Positions 33,044 through 44,900 of a DNA stretch of 64,000 nt are shown in pieces. The stretch is from NCBI GenBank assembly GCA_030844895.1, contig CM061229.1:109180975-109244974 (forward strand), in the 5' to 3' direction. The notes beneath the pieces are model-generated. The model saw only the letters and a program-made list of their open reading frames with translations. It was not told where the DNA came from and searched no databases. Position 1 is the stretch's first letter; each line of letters opens with the position of its first letter. This DNA comes from Ambrosia x helenae. Its lineage: Eukaryota; Streptophyta; Magnoliopsida; Asterales; Asteraceae. A program made the position numbers and the translations under genes.

Positions 33044-33555
33044 GGTAGCTCTAGGAAGAAGCTTAAGCAATGCTACATGCAATTTTAGGTAAGGATATTG
33101 TGGATGATGATGATAATAACTTCTTTTCAGATTCTGATTACACCGAATCTAGTCTTCTGGTAAGTCCACATGGTTAATCAGCTATACATTCCATGGGTTT
33201 GTGTCCAATGCAAGGATCTTCGAATGCGGTATGCAAATTAAATTTCATTAAATAAAAGTTTTTTCTTTATTTATTACTTGCAACTGAGATTGATTGATTT
33301 TTACTCTTGATAGCCACTGTAAAGTTGAGAAACTTGATTTTAGATAAGAACATTGTGGATAATGATGATGATAACTTCTCTCCAGATTCTGATTGCACTG
33401 AATCTAGTCTTCAGATTATGATCATATTGTATGGTGTGTGGGAATGTTATAAACCTGAAACTAATAAGTTACATTATTATTATTATTACATTATTATTAT
33501 ACAATAACAATGACATACTCTTTACTTGAGAAGAAGAATGAACAACAGTGGAATT
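33044..33555 (+). other. Host-like DNA with a tandemly repeated exon-like segment
   Basis: Two segments encode related acidic peptides: about 33098-33165 (DIVDDDDNNFFSDSDYTESS) and 33345-33415 (NIVDNDDDNFSPDSDCTESS). The first is followed by GTAAGT, a good 5' splice site. The bases left of the solo LTR (ATGGATCTCAGTATGGCTGG) would join in frame to AGCTCTAGGAAGAAGC to the right of it, so the LTR may have split a coding exon. Gene identity not recognised. Confidence 0.4.
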
Positions 33556-36500
33556 GGAATTATACTATATTAATAAACCAAGTGCTTTGAATAGTAATTT
33601 ATTTTTATTTTATTATTTTTGTAATGTTAAATACTTATGGTTTCAGATATAGTAATGAAAAATGGTGTGGCACAGATGGTGGGATTGATGGTGTGTTTGG
33701 TGTTGTACCCGTGTTCGAGTCATGCAGGTTCTTTTTTAGTTTTTTTTTCCAGGGGTATACGTGTAATTATCATATCTCTACACGTCGTTCTTGGTCTCCA
33801 CGCGTCATTATCAGTCTTCATATCTTGCCTGCAATTTTCCATATCATCTTCTCTCTCTCTATACTTTCATCTTACATTTATGAAGAACTCCTCCTAGAGA
33901 TAGAAAGGTGGTCAGTGGCCAGAAGATGGTGGTTAATAGCGGCAGCGTAGGTTTGAAACCATCTTCCACATCGGCGTCAACATTCTTCCCCACCAGATCT
34001 TCTCGCGTCTTTTTTGATATGCTACTTCTACCACTGTTCGCGCTCTCAACTTCATGAACTGCAAGTGTAAGTGCTTTTAGTGATTTCATAGTGTATGTGA
34101 TTTAACTCGGTTTGAATTTGTGTTAAGTAGTAACTTTTCAGTGTTGTTAGTGTTGAATGAAGCTGAAACCTACGATATATAAGGACCACTACTCCAAAGA
34201 GAGATCTCCAAAGGTACCTCAAATCAATCCTTTTCATTTCAATTAATGACTTAATCTTGTCTTGGGTTTGATTTACAAGTTAATCTTATGCACAAATCTA
34301 ACTACTTTTTTCTAATCATAGGGTTTGCAGTTCCTCTCTACAAGGTGAGTTTATCTTACACTTCCTTACTCGATTTTAACTTGGTTTGTTAGATTTTGAA
34401 CTATTTTTCCAGATTATAAGAACTTGGCTTGCGGATTTTGTGCTTGAATTTCAGTTTTATTGTATTGTGATTTGTGGGTTTTTTTAATTGGAATTCGTTT
34501 GTTTGTTTGAATCAAGAAATCACAAAATTATCTAAAAGATCGATGGATTCATAGTTACATTCTAGAAAGTAGGTTTATTTTCTTGTGTAATCTTGATTAG
34601 CCCCTTCTTACCATATTTCAGCTGAATATTAACTATTGAAGGCATTCTTGGCTTTCAACTGAATAGTGAATAATACTTGCTCCGCCGCAGCCCCTCTAAC
34701 GAAATCCTGTTTATAAACATTCTTCGCTTTCAATTGAGTGGTGAATAAAGCCTGTTTGTAAACAGAGTTTCTTCGTTGCCGTTTTTTAGTATTTGGCGAT
34801 ACCTAAAACCTTACGGTCTTTTGTTTGTAGGTACCATTTCAAATTTCTTCACCCCCGACTCTTCCTTCTTTCGGTGCTTCTCTAGCCTGGTATGTTTCGC
34901 CTCATGTAACTTGCGCTTGCCCCCGATTGTATACTTCATGTTTCGCGCTCCATACGTTTTTCGTAGACCTTTTATATTTTTCGCTAAACATATTTAATGT
35001 CTTCTCTCCATGTGTCAACCTCTATGGTATCCTACCATGCGTAGCAATGGATCAACCTCTATGGTATCCCTTTTAAATCCTTTGTTTGCTTCACTTGAAA
35101 TCCAAACAACATAGCAAAAGATAGGAAAGAGAAAAGGGAGAGAGGAGACAGAGAAAGTGATCGGAGAAAACAGTCCTCACCACCGTCGTCACACCTCCAC
35201 CGCAGTCACCATCAACAATCGATAGGTTGACTGACTGACAGGATTGTATACTTCATGTTGCTGGATTTATCGTTGGATTTGTCGATTATGTGATGTCGTA
35301 ACGTTGGAGTGTTTATGTATTCGCTTCTTCCTCGATCACCGTCACACGTCTTCTAACCGTTTGATTGTGTCGTTGATGTCAGCCAACCATTATATAGTTA
35401 ATAAATATAATATGACTATTAACATATGAGACAAGGTATGGTATTGTGTATACTTTTCTAAATGATTGCTATTCCATTAATACATATTTTATGATAATTA
35501 TTGTATAGTTGTTTCCATTTTGTTTAATGGTAGCTTTGTGCGAACAATGTTTTTCGTAATTGTTAACAGGGAAGAGTATGATAGACTGTGGATTGTTCCA
35601 TGACAGAAGGTGCAGATGCAAGACGGATTATGATTCACGACAGTTAGTGCTAACAATGGTATATCCTAGAACCTATCACATGCTTTCAGGTATAATGACT
35701 GGTATTTAATGGGGAATTTAGAAAATAAGATTTGTCTTAATTGTGGATGAGGTGCGAGTTTAGTTGAATTTAGTGTCTTCATAAGATAAAGTAGTTGTAT
35801 TTGAGGTTATAGTAAAGTTTTTGATAGGAATTTTTTTTTGGGCATATAGATTTTTTTGGGGTGAAGTTCATTTATTTGGTGTTTTAGACCATAAAATGAC
35901 TGGGTTAGAAATGGGGCTATGTTGTAAGCGGGTCGACAAGGCTAAGCCACTTAAACAAATTGGGTTACGGTTCAGCTTTTTGACACGATCAATTAATCAA
36001 GCTTTAGCTTTTTGTTTGAACTATTGGGCCTATAGATTAATGAAGATTCGCTTTTTGCTTTAAAAGTGAAATTAGTACATATGTAGACTGAGAAGGTCTT
36101 GGGATATTGGTATACATATTAGAGGTGCAGAAAGAGCAAGTCGGGTAACTGGCTGAAACGTTTTCGTTTTCTTTGGCCTGCATACAGTCATACACTATTC
36201 TTTTTAGCTTTAGTTTTTACATTTGACCCAAATAAACTTACCACATTTGGGTCATTGTTCACTACCTATGTGGTAACATTGGCTTTTGCTGTGGAATATG
36301 AGGGATTGCCAGAATAACACGATACTATGTCAATTAATAAGGAGACCTTCAAATTTTTCAGAATAAAAAGTGAGATATCTTTCATATTCTGTCAGCCATC
36401 CTTCTGCTTAGGTGCATTCCCTTCATCAGGATTCCTAAAGGTCAGAAATTCGATGCCAAGTATGCGATTCTAAATGGATTTACATTAGGTTCATTGTTTT

Positions 36501-37103
36501 CTCTTATTAGTTTTGTATTGATTTTTTAAAGAAAAATAAATTAGAAGAGAAAAAGAATTTAATGATTTGCTTAAATAATTGTTTCAACCTGAACTACCTA
36601 TTGGTAGTTTTTTTTTTAATTTTCAGTATATTGTAGTTTATGTTGAAAATAAGAATTTTTCTTACTATCCTGTGAGAATTTTCGTATGATCTCATTTGCA
36701 ACTATCTATTGTGTAAGATTGTTTAGTGTAAACCATAGGACATGAGGTGTGATTGTGTAGTTAATTAATGTTGTGAGCCATGGATATTTTAGTTAATTGT
36801 CGTTTGCTGGTGTTAATTTATTATTGGTTTTCTATTACAGGACTTAGGTTTTACTTTTGGTGCTGTTAAGAAGTAGCAAGTGTGAGGCAAAGGATGGAAA
36901 CGCACTTGCCAAATTTACACTACCGTCTTATATTATCGAAATATGTACTTACTAAACTTTTGTATTGAATGTAGTTATGTAATCACTTCGGTAATATTTT
37001 AACCAATGGTTGGTATAACTAGACTTTTGCAAAACTGTTCGTATAGCCGGAAGTATGAAAACCGATAACTTGCCGCGCAACGCGCGCCTGTAAATACACC
37101 TAG
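33556..37103 (+). mobile_element. Non-autonomous Helitron candidate, about 3.5 kb
   Basis: The right end is typical: a GC hairpin GCGCGCAACGCGCGC-like (37074-37088), a 12-base spacer and CTAG (37100-37103) followed by T. The left end TATACTATATTAATAAA (33561) resembles plant Helitron 5' ends, though the initial TC is missing, so the exact start is uncertain by about 5 bases. No terminal inverted repeats or TSD. The flanks share TTGGAATTA, so the site may be A/T within GGAATTGGAATT. No Rep/helicase is encoded. Inside are transcription-unit-like stretches (promoter-like CT runs, splice-like TTTGTAG/GTACC near 34829) but no gene I recognise. Confidence 0.55.
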
Positions 37104-37125
37104 TTGGAATTAATGTTAGGAATTG

Positions 37126-37235
37126 GAGTGGACAAACCGAGGCCTAAGGTGAATCCGTTTGGTGATGCTAAACCTAGAGAGGTGTTGCTTTAGGAGAAAG
37201 GTGTGGATTATCGGATGATTTATTTTAGGAATTAT
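37126..37235 (+). pseudogene. Fragment resembling plant eIF4B
   Basis: Reads DKPRPKVNPFGDAKPREVLL, then TAG, then EKGVDYR. The NPFG-A-PRE block followed by EKGxD is a pattern I recall from plant translation initiation factor 4B. Only about 35 codons remain; the Helitron candidate ends 22 bases upstream, so it may have been inserted next to or inside the gene copy. Nonsense codon at about 37192. Identification is from memory, no search made. Confidence 0.45.
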
Positions 37236-37684
37236 TTGGAATGTTCTTGATCATTACAGGAGTGGAACGATCATCCATTGGTATAGAATAAATAATAATA
37301 TTGTGTGTGGGGGTGGGTATTGGTGGTGTGGGTTTTTATAATATGCCTGAATAGTGATGGATGAATCATGGGGATAAACCATTCGAAACAGTAACGATCG
37401 CTTTACAATGCTGAAAACAACTATCATCAATCGGGTTTATAATTCAAAGGAACTAGGTTGCAAAGGAACTTCAGGTCAGCCAAACGTTTGTCAAAAGAAT
37501 TTTGTACTATGCATTCTCACACAATTTCCAACATTTGAATTTTGCTTGCTTGCATGAACAGTTGTTTGGAATTGTTTGGTGATGTAAAAAAAGGTCACAC
37601 CTGTACTAAGTTTAATGTCAGAGAGGAAAAAATTACATGCTTGAATTCAATGGGAGGGTAAACAAAATCGTCTAATTTTCATCC
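37236..37684. other. Intergenic, gene-fragment debris
   Basis: Contains a GGAACTAGGTTGCAAAGG word like the Tat flank (about 37450) and a CAGTTGTTTGG piece related to the 29-30 kb fragments in inverted orientation near 37500-37565. Otherwise nothing recognised. Confidence 0.4.
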
Positions 37685-38290
37685 GTTTGATAGCGCCGAT
37701 TCGACTGTTGAATTCTTTCCGCAACCAGTAGAACGAACTCTGTATGGGTTGCTTGTTAGCACCGATCCGACTGTTGATTTCTTTCCATTTTTACAATAAT
37801 TATATTAAAAAATCACTACAAAATAGCAAAAAAAAAAAAAAAACCCCACGATCCGACTGTTGAATTCTTTCCGCAACCAGTACAACAAAATCTGTATGGG
37901 TTGCTTGTTAGCGCCGATCCGACTGTTGATTTAAAGGCTGAACACGAGTATAATCAAACTCTCAAGAATCGAAAATTAGTAAAACAACTGTTCATGCAAG
38001 CAAGTAAAATTCAGTTGTTGGACATTGTGATCGGGTACGGGGATATTGTTGTCGGAGAGATATCTGTCAATGATGAAGGCAACCTGAAACAACATATAAA
38101 ACCTGTCTGGATTCGTTCATGGAGAATTCAGTAACTTCAAGTCAGCCAGACGTTTGTCAAAAGAATATACTTGAAATCAATGGAAAGGTAAACAAAATCG
38201 TCTAATTTTCATCTGTTTGTTAGTGCCGATCCGACAGTTGATTTCTTTCCGCAACCAGTTGAACGAACTCTGTATGGGTTGCTTTTTCCA
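37685..38290 (+). repeat. Direct repeats of a ~75-bp coding-like fragment
   Basis: The segment with GATCCGACTGTTGATTTCTTT and AACTCTGTATGGGTTGCTT occurs near 37690, 37850 and 38225, with partial extra copies at 37760 and 37910. An inverted copy lies at 9318-9385. In one frame it reads SADPTVDFFPQPVERTLYG, so it is probably an exon piece multiplied by local rearrangement. Confidence 0.65.
37901..38134 (+). pseudogene. Best-preserved copy of an unrecognised exon
   Basis: Open frame of 77 codons. The first residues (SADPTVD) come from the neighbouring repeat. The rest contains NRKLVKQLFMQASKIQLLD, then IVVGEISVNDEGNLKQHI and VWIRSWRI. At least five truncated relatives lie at 29.2-30.1 kb and one near 10050. 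Conservation of the reading frame here suggests it derives from a real protein exon, but I do not recognise the family. No intact gene surrounds it. Confidence 0.35.
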
Positions 38291-39480
38291 TTTTTATGAA
38301 AACAGTAATGGAAGAATGTTTCCCTCCATGTTCGAATTATGGATCTCGTTATCGCTAAGGTTAGTGGATAACATGGATTAGAGAGATTTAAAGTTAATAA
38401 AGCTCATATCTTAAGTCGATGCAAGTTGGTGGTTATTATGTTGTTTTTTAAATTTTTAAATTTTTTTTACAATAATTATATTAAAAAAAAGCAATTCAAA
38501 ACACTAAAAAATGACCCAAAATAAATCTTTGACCCAAAGCGCCTCGCTTTTGCATAGCAAGGCGCTTCGGATTTAAAATTTTAGCCTTTTCTGACCTCGT
38601 ACTGAAGTTCGTTAAAAAGTAACCCAAATATCTCGCTTTGACCAAAGCAAGACGCTTTAAGAGGTGGAAATAAAACTAGGGGGTTTTATTATAACCCCCA
38701 TATTTTATTATAAAATTTGTTTCAAACATGGCTTATTATATGTTAGATACTACTCAACAAGTATTTCATACAACGGTTAACAATATTAAATTCATTTTTT
38801 GCCTTTGCTATTATATAATTTACATGGAAAAATAAGATTTTATTAATCTCAACTTCATATTGGCCAGTAATGGTCTCAGTTTAAAAAAGGTTTTGTAATA
38901 GTCCTAACTTTTAACCTATTTTTTCTTGATGATTCTATAATAATTAAAAATTAACCTAGTTTGTTTTTGCTGATGTGGATTAATTATGTGGTAAAAATAT
39001 CAAAGTTTTGCAAAAATGGACTGCTTATGTGATAGATAAGTGAATGTTTTGATGTCATGAACCGCTTATATGGCAACTTTTTTATGACATGGATTACTTA
39101 TGTGGTAGTCTATGTCAGCAAAAGCTAATTGGGTTAACTTTTAGTTATTATGAGATTGCTGAGGGAAAATAGATAAAAGTTTCACAAAAATAAATTTTTA
39201 GTTGTGGCTGCTTATGTGGGTCTGTCGTCGAGGGAAAATATATCAAGATTGTGATTATTAAAATCCAATTTTCCAAATTATTTCTCTAAATAATTTAAAT
39301 TTCTAAATGTGTGGTTTAGTAAATTATTGACAAATATATAGTATAAAGAATATATTTACGGGTATAATCCAGATAAATCGTCATGTATATTTCGGGTATC
39401 AGACCAGGTATCATCTAATGCCATGTTTGTTCCATGCCCTCTAATTTTTTACAAAGTAATTCCATATACTGAATATTTGG
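38291..39480. other. AT-rich intergenic DNA with two GC hairpins
   Basis: Near 38340 a relative of 9885-9985 occurs (GGTTAGTGGATA). At 38527-38570 AAGCGCCTCGCT/AGCAAGGCGCTT forms a hairpin, and CTCGCTTTGACCAAAGCAAGACGCTT follows at 38633. These resemble the centre of the 10.2-11.4 kb palindrome. Nothing coding is recognised from 38.7 to 39.48 kb. Confidence 0.5.
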
Positions 39481-40072
39481 GTTTACTAGTGGGGCTCAAG
39501 TTCATTGCACGTAGTTTGAATGTTTGATCATTACGACTTATGTTCACGTGGTAAGTGTGTGTCTAAGGGACTATTTGTTTTTTACTCAGAAGCACTTCTG
39601 ACTTCTTTTGTCTGCGTCGTACAGACGCGTGCAGACGTTTGGGGTCTGCAGATTGTTTGTTTTTTGGAAGACATTTCACTAAAAAAGGTCTTCCTGACCT
39701 CTTCTTGGTGCAGACTTGTTCCAAGGTCTTTTAAGGTTTTCAAAGGTCTTCTCCTTTTCTCTTCTCCTCACCCACCACCACCCACCACCACCGTCCACCA
39801 ACACCACCACTGTCTACCACCACCTCGGTCCACCACCACCGCCCACCACTACCATCCAACACCACGGTCCACCACCACCACGGTCCACCACTACCACGGT
39901 CCACCACAACCATCCACCACCACCACGGTCTACCACCACCACAATGGTCCACCATTAGATTGCTGTAAAAAATTAGTTTATTTAAATTTCAGTTTATTTC
40001 AGCAACCTGCAGACGTTGACAGAAAAACAGTCTTCTTCTTGCAGACTGCAGACCTTTGGTCCACCTCTTCTT
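39481..40072. repeat. CCACCA-rich simple repeat and left copy of a flanking direct repeat
   Basis: 39765-39955 is a degenerate CCACCA/CCACGGT trinucleotide-rich stretch; the Pro/His/Thr-rich open frame across it is a by-product. About 39884-40070 is repeated at 57304-57462, ending in AACCTGCAGACGTTGAC and GACCTTTGGTCCACCTCTTC. The pair brackets the 17.2-kb retroelement block. The segment upstream has several GCAGAC words (39620-39715) of the same family. Confidence 0.75.
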
Positions 40073-40360
40073 CTTGAACCCTGTTTATACGTCTACTTGA
40101 AGGAATTTCAGGACGAAATTTCTAAATGTAGGGGATGCTGTGACATCTGTCACCTTTCACTATCATGAGCGTACAACTTTAGTACTTATCGCTTCTTGTA
40201 TTTACATTTACATTTATAATCCTTGTATTTTGAAGTTTCAAATCAATAATATAAGTTTGCAAATTTATTTCTTACGACTATTAATAAAGATAATAGTAAT
40301 AATAATGAATTTATATTGTTATGTAAAAAAAATGAGTTTAAAAAAAATACATGCTTAGAA

Positions 40361-40417
40361 CAAGGTTTGAACTTGTGTCCCAAGCATTAACAAGCAAACA
40401 ACTAACCACTACACCAC
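40361..40417 (-). repeat. tRNA-like module, antisense, in the remnant LTR
   Basis: Minus strand GTGTAGTGGTTAGTTG (A-box-like, rc of 40398-40413) followed by CAAGTTCAAACC (B-box-like). About 220-280 bases from the LTR start, as module 'c' of the other LTR. It lacks the perfect palindrome seen in the others. Confidence 0.45.
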
Positions 40418-41060
40418 TTCAACATTTGATATTATCTTTGGAAACATTTTCTACATAAACAAACCCGTATAACCACACTAGTCAATAAAGAAAGTCAAAA
40501 CCCATTACATTCAACATTTTGAATCAAGAATTAACGCGTTTAAACCTGTTTTGGAAACAATTGAAGGGTGATTTATGACCGAGACAACCATCCTCGTCAA
40601 TAACAACAATCAATTCCAAAATTACGTCTAGATTCATAGTCAATTTTAGATAAATGTCAAACGCGTTAATAAGCCTTCCAAAACCCGAATCAATTACCAT
40701 TAATTCGTTGTTTATGACCGACAATTGAACCCCCTATAAATACATACATATTTTTCGACTCAAACGCACCTAAAATCATTCTTTCTCACGCTCTAAATCT
40801 CTCACAATCGAAGCATTTATGTTCGGCTCTTGGTGTTCGAATTCGACATCATTCTGGTACGTTTAAATACAATTAGATTTGTATTTAGGGTCGATTTATG
40901 GTTTAGTATAAAAGCCCCATGATTTCGTTTGTCTTCTGTATCGAGTTATTGATCAATTGTTGGATTTAGGAAATTAGGGTTCATAAGAGTCTAAATTGGG
41001 GTTTTTCGTTTTATTCAATTACTGTGTATATATAAACAGATCCATAACAAGAACATATAA

Positions 41061-41131
41061 CCACCCAGACCAGTTGGTCTGGGCTTTGCAGTGATACAGA
41101 ACAGACACGGGTTCGATCCTTTTCCCCAGCG
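41061..41131 (+). repeat. tRNA-like module 1, sense, in the remnant LTR
   Basis: CCCAGACCA GT TGGTCTGGG is a 9-bp perfect hairpin (41064-41083) at the D-arm position, followed by GGGTTCGATCC (41109-41119). It is the positional equivalent of module 'b', with the palindrome type of module 'a'. Confidence 0.55.
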
Positions 41132-41218
41132 TCAAGATTGTTTTTATTTTTGTTTCTTTTAATTGGATGTTTCAGTTTATTATTAAATACAAATCGAAAT
41201 CAGGAAAATCATAAACAG

Positions 41219-41291
41219 ACACCCAGCCAAACTGGCTGGGCACTTCTTATTCCACAGACAAGGTCCTGGGTTCGAAACCCCTCCCAGGCAC
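41219..41291 (+). repeat. tRNA-like module 2, sense, in the remnant LTR
   Basis: CCCAGCCA AAC TGGCTGGG forms an 8-bp hairpin (41222-41240), then GGGTTCGAAACCC (41268-41280) enclosed in CCTGGG/CCCAGG. Positional equivalent of module 'a'. Confidence 0.55.
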
Positions 41292-41936
41292 CCTTGTCTT
41301 TAATTTTTTTTATTTGCTTATTATATTATATATAACCCACATTAATTACTTATTTTTTTAAATATCAAAACAACTCCAAAATTTTTATAAAAATTATCCT
41401 ATCTTATCATAACCCTAGAGTTTATATTCCAAATTTTATTTTTCAGAAAAATATTTATTTATTATTTTTAATGTATTTATTTTGTTTAAACCATAATTAA
41501 TTCATAGAAAATTCATTTTTCATCATTTTAATACCAAACTTTTTGTGGAATTATTTCTATCCATTCAAAACTTTTTGGTAAAATTATTTTCTGTAAAAAA
41601 AACTTATTTTACCTATTTTTATGATTTAATCCTATTTAATGGATTATATTAAAATAAAATATGTTTTAAATGCAAATAATATGTAAATAATTTTTAAAAA
41701 ACTATTTTTCACTTATACCATATATTAACTACTGTGAAAAAATGAAAATAATATTTTTACATTTTATTTGTATTTAAATCCAAATTATTGCATAAATTGT
41801 ATTATTTAATTTCGAGTTGTTCCATTGGTTGCACTTTTAATTATTTTACATGTTTCAAAATTTGAAATTATTAAAGGATGATTGATTTTATAAACTTTTC
41901 TTTAAATATTAAAATTACATAAAACCAATTTTAGTT

Positions 41937-44900
41937 TGTCACACCACGACAAAGGCGGAAACACGTGGCGCGACGGTTCAAAAGCATAAAGTCAAGGTTA
42001 TTGCTAAACACAAGTAATTCAAGAAAATGGGTCATTTATTATGACGTCAAATCTGTTCCAAACATTACACAAAAGTTAATTGTTTTTGAAAATAAACATA
42101 GAGGTTTCTCATATATATCCCAAATGCCTTGGGAAATAAAAGTGAAACCCCACAAAAGCTCGACGTCGCATTGGAGATTCTCCGACCCGCTCGCCTGATC
42201 TTTCATCATCTAGTTACCTGAAAGATATGTTTAAAAAGTTTCGTCAATATAAATATATTGGTGAGTTCACAGGTTTTTAGTTTCTAAAACTTGAATACTT
42301 GGGAATACCATGTTATGACAATATATAGGAGTTGCAAATTCCTATAAATCTACTTGAGACTATAATCAAACCAAGACGTATATAAATAAGATGCCCCGCT
42401 CCAAGTCGTTACTCGGTTTCCCACGACTTAAGTTCAGAATATATGCACCCCAGGCATAACCTAATGCATAATCGACGCTATCGATTAGGGGTGGGCCTTG
42501 TCAGGCACCAATAGTACTATTCAAATATTCCACCGGTTTCATTTCCCTGAACAAATGATTATAGAGGCGAGGACTCAACCCCGAGTGGCGGTCACACCTC
42601 AAGTATTAAATCCGTCAAACATTATCCCTAACATATCTTTCCCCCGGAAAACGTAAAAATAGTTTAAAATGGGGCCGTGAAACTCACCTGAAGCTGCGTC
42701 TGGCTCAAAAGGGTGGATAGCAAAGGAGTGGCCTCGCACCTACAAACGTCCTAGACGTATAAGTCACTATTCCTATAGTGCATGTGCCTTGGCAAGTTGT
42801 TCCAAATCCCGTTTAATTAAGCGCGTATCCTAGGTTTTGTTGGCGTTACATTATCCTTTGTGTTTCAAGTTATATATTACTCTTGTTAATATTTCCATAA
42901 CTTGTATCTTATTATCATCGACTCGACTTCACTTAACATATAATTATTTTCCCATTTAAATAATTATACTTAAGATCGCATCTCTCGATATAATATATAT
43001 TTCAATCCTCGACCCGACTCACTTTGCCGCACATTTGTTTTCCCATTTAAACAAATATACTAAGATCTTGTCGTTCGATTGTATATTCTTAACGTCCGAT
43101 TCAACTCACCACACCGTATATTTATTTTCCCATTCAAATAAATATACTAGGATTTCGTTGGTACGACATACATATATATATATCCTTGTCTTCTCGTCGC
43201 GGCTTTCCTTCCCGCATATCTACTTTCCCATTAAGTAGATATACTAGAATTTTGCCGAGACGAGCGTACATATATATAAATGTGTAATTTTTCTTGTTAA
43301 GTATATACGTTTGTTTTAACGTCTTATTCTTTTGTGTCATGTGTTTCTCCCACGAATTAATCCTCCAACACTTAGGAAAGTGTTTATTTGTTTTCACCCA
43401 TAATGTATATATATTTTACTTCTTAAAATATATATTTTTCTTATCTTGCCGCAATGGCATTTTTCTCATGTTTGTCCGTGTAAGGTTCGTTAACGCGTCT
43501 TAGTTCGATATCTTAACTTGATTAGTTAATTTTTCCAAGTTTTTCCCAACATGTATTTTATAGAAATATTATCCATATTTCTTCCTCTTTTCACATGTTA
43601 CTTGGATGGTTAAAATACTTATGTATTTTTAACCCAACTTGTCAACTTAACTACAAAAATGTTTTCAACACTTTTATATTCCCATTTATATAAAAGTATT
43701 CATTTTTGTATAAGTTTCCCAAGTTTGTTTAATATTTTTATAAAATCTCTATTTTATAAAAATCCTTATGTTAAAACCCTTTATATTTTTATAACTTTCA
43801 AAAATACACTTTTACACAAAATACCCAAGTATTTTTACTAGTATTTACAAAAATCATCCTTAGACTTTATTACTTGCATTTTTGACACCAAACTTTCCAT
43901 ACTTGTATTTTTGGACTAATAGTTTCTAAAATGTCCATTTTAGTCCCTTAACTTTCAAAGTTACAACTTTAGTCCCTTAACTTACAAAAGTTGCATTTTT
44001 CTATTCTAACTTTCAAAGTTAACATTTTTCACTCAAAATAGTAAACTTTGAAGATTCAACTTTTTATTGGTAAGTTATTTTTGTATCCAAACACTTATGT
44101 TAGTCTTATATTCCATATGGAAGACTAATTATATGTGTGTTTTATGTATTTGTCCATTTTATCAAAATTTCATTCATCTAAGTAAGCTAACTTAGATTTT
44201 CCATCTTATTCATTTATGAACTTCTAACATGTTTTACCACATATTATAACTTAAATGATCATAATAAGATGAATTAAAGTTAGTTTTAACATATTCAAGT
44301 TCATTTCAAAATCTTAACCAAAACATCATCCTACTTAGTTTTACATGTAAACTTTATATATTTTCAAGACTAATACATCATCATCAACAAATCCATGGTT
44401 TATTTTCATATCTTTAATCTTCCATTTTACACATGAAAACCTATTAAAGATTATGTTCAAAACCATTTTTAAACCCTTCATGTACAACTTGCTACTAGGA
44501 ACACATACATGAATAATAACAATCAAAAACAAGATTAAGAAGCTTACTACTAGCACAAGGCTAGGGAAGACAAAAACCTTGAATTTGAGAGGGGTTTAGT
44601 GTGTTCTTCCTAGTGGTTTAGCTCCAAGCTCTTGAAACACACAAAAGGGGTTTGGATGATGGATGATTTTAAGTGATTTGGAGTTGTAAAAACTTGAAAG
44701 AACAATGTGTGTGTGTGTATGGAAACCCACGGCCAAGAGAGAAGGAAGAAAGAGGATTGTTTTGCTTGGTGATTCAATCTTCTAACATGTGTTATTTATA
44801 TAATTATCACATGTAATGATGCCAAATATTCAAGAGATCTTATGGAAGATCATATGTGTACTTGGGAGATTTTTGCAAAGATGATATGTGTGTGTGGGTA

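Larger units (their letters stand above)
40139..41936 (+). repeat. 3' LTR of the remnant, left piece
   Basis: First 1.8 kb of the LTR. Its 5' part is diverged from the gag-only element's LTR, but it holds three tRNA-like modules at equivalent places: antisense at 40361-40417, sense at 41061-41119, sense at 41221-41290. AT-rich afterwards; no coding. Confidence 0.75.

Noticed and set aside
39520..40077. 185-codon Pro/His/Thr-rich open frame
   Set aside because: Produced by the CCACCA simple repeat; no conserved domain, and part is duplicated as DNA at 57.3 kb without the frame.
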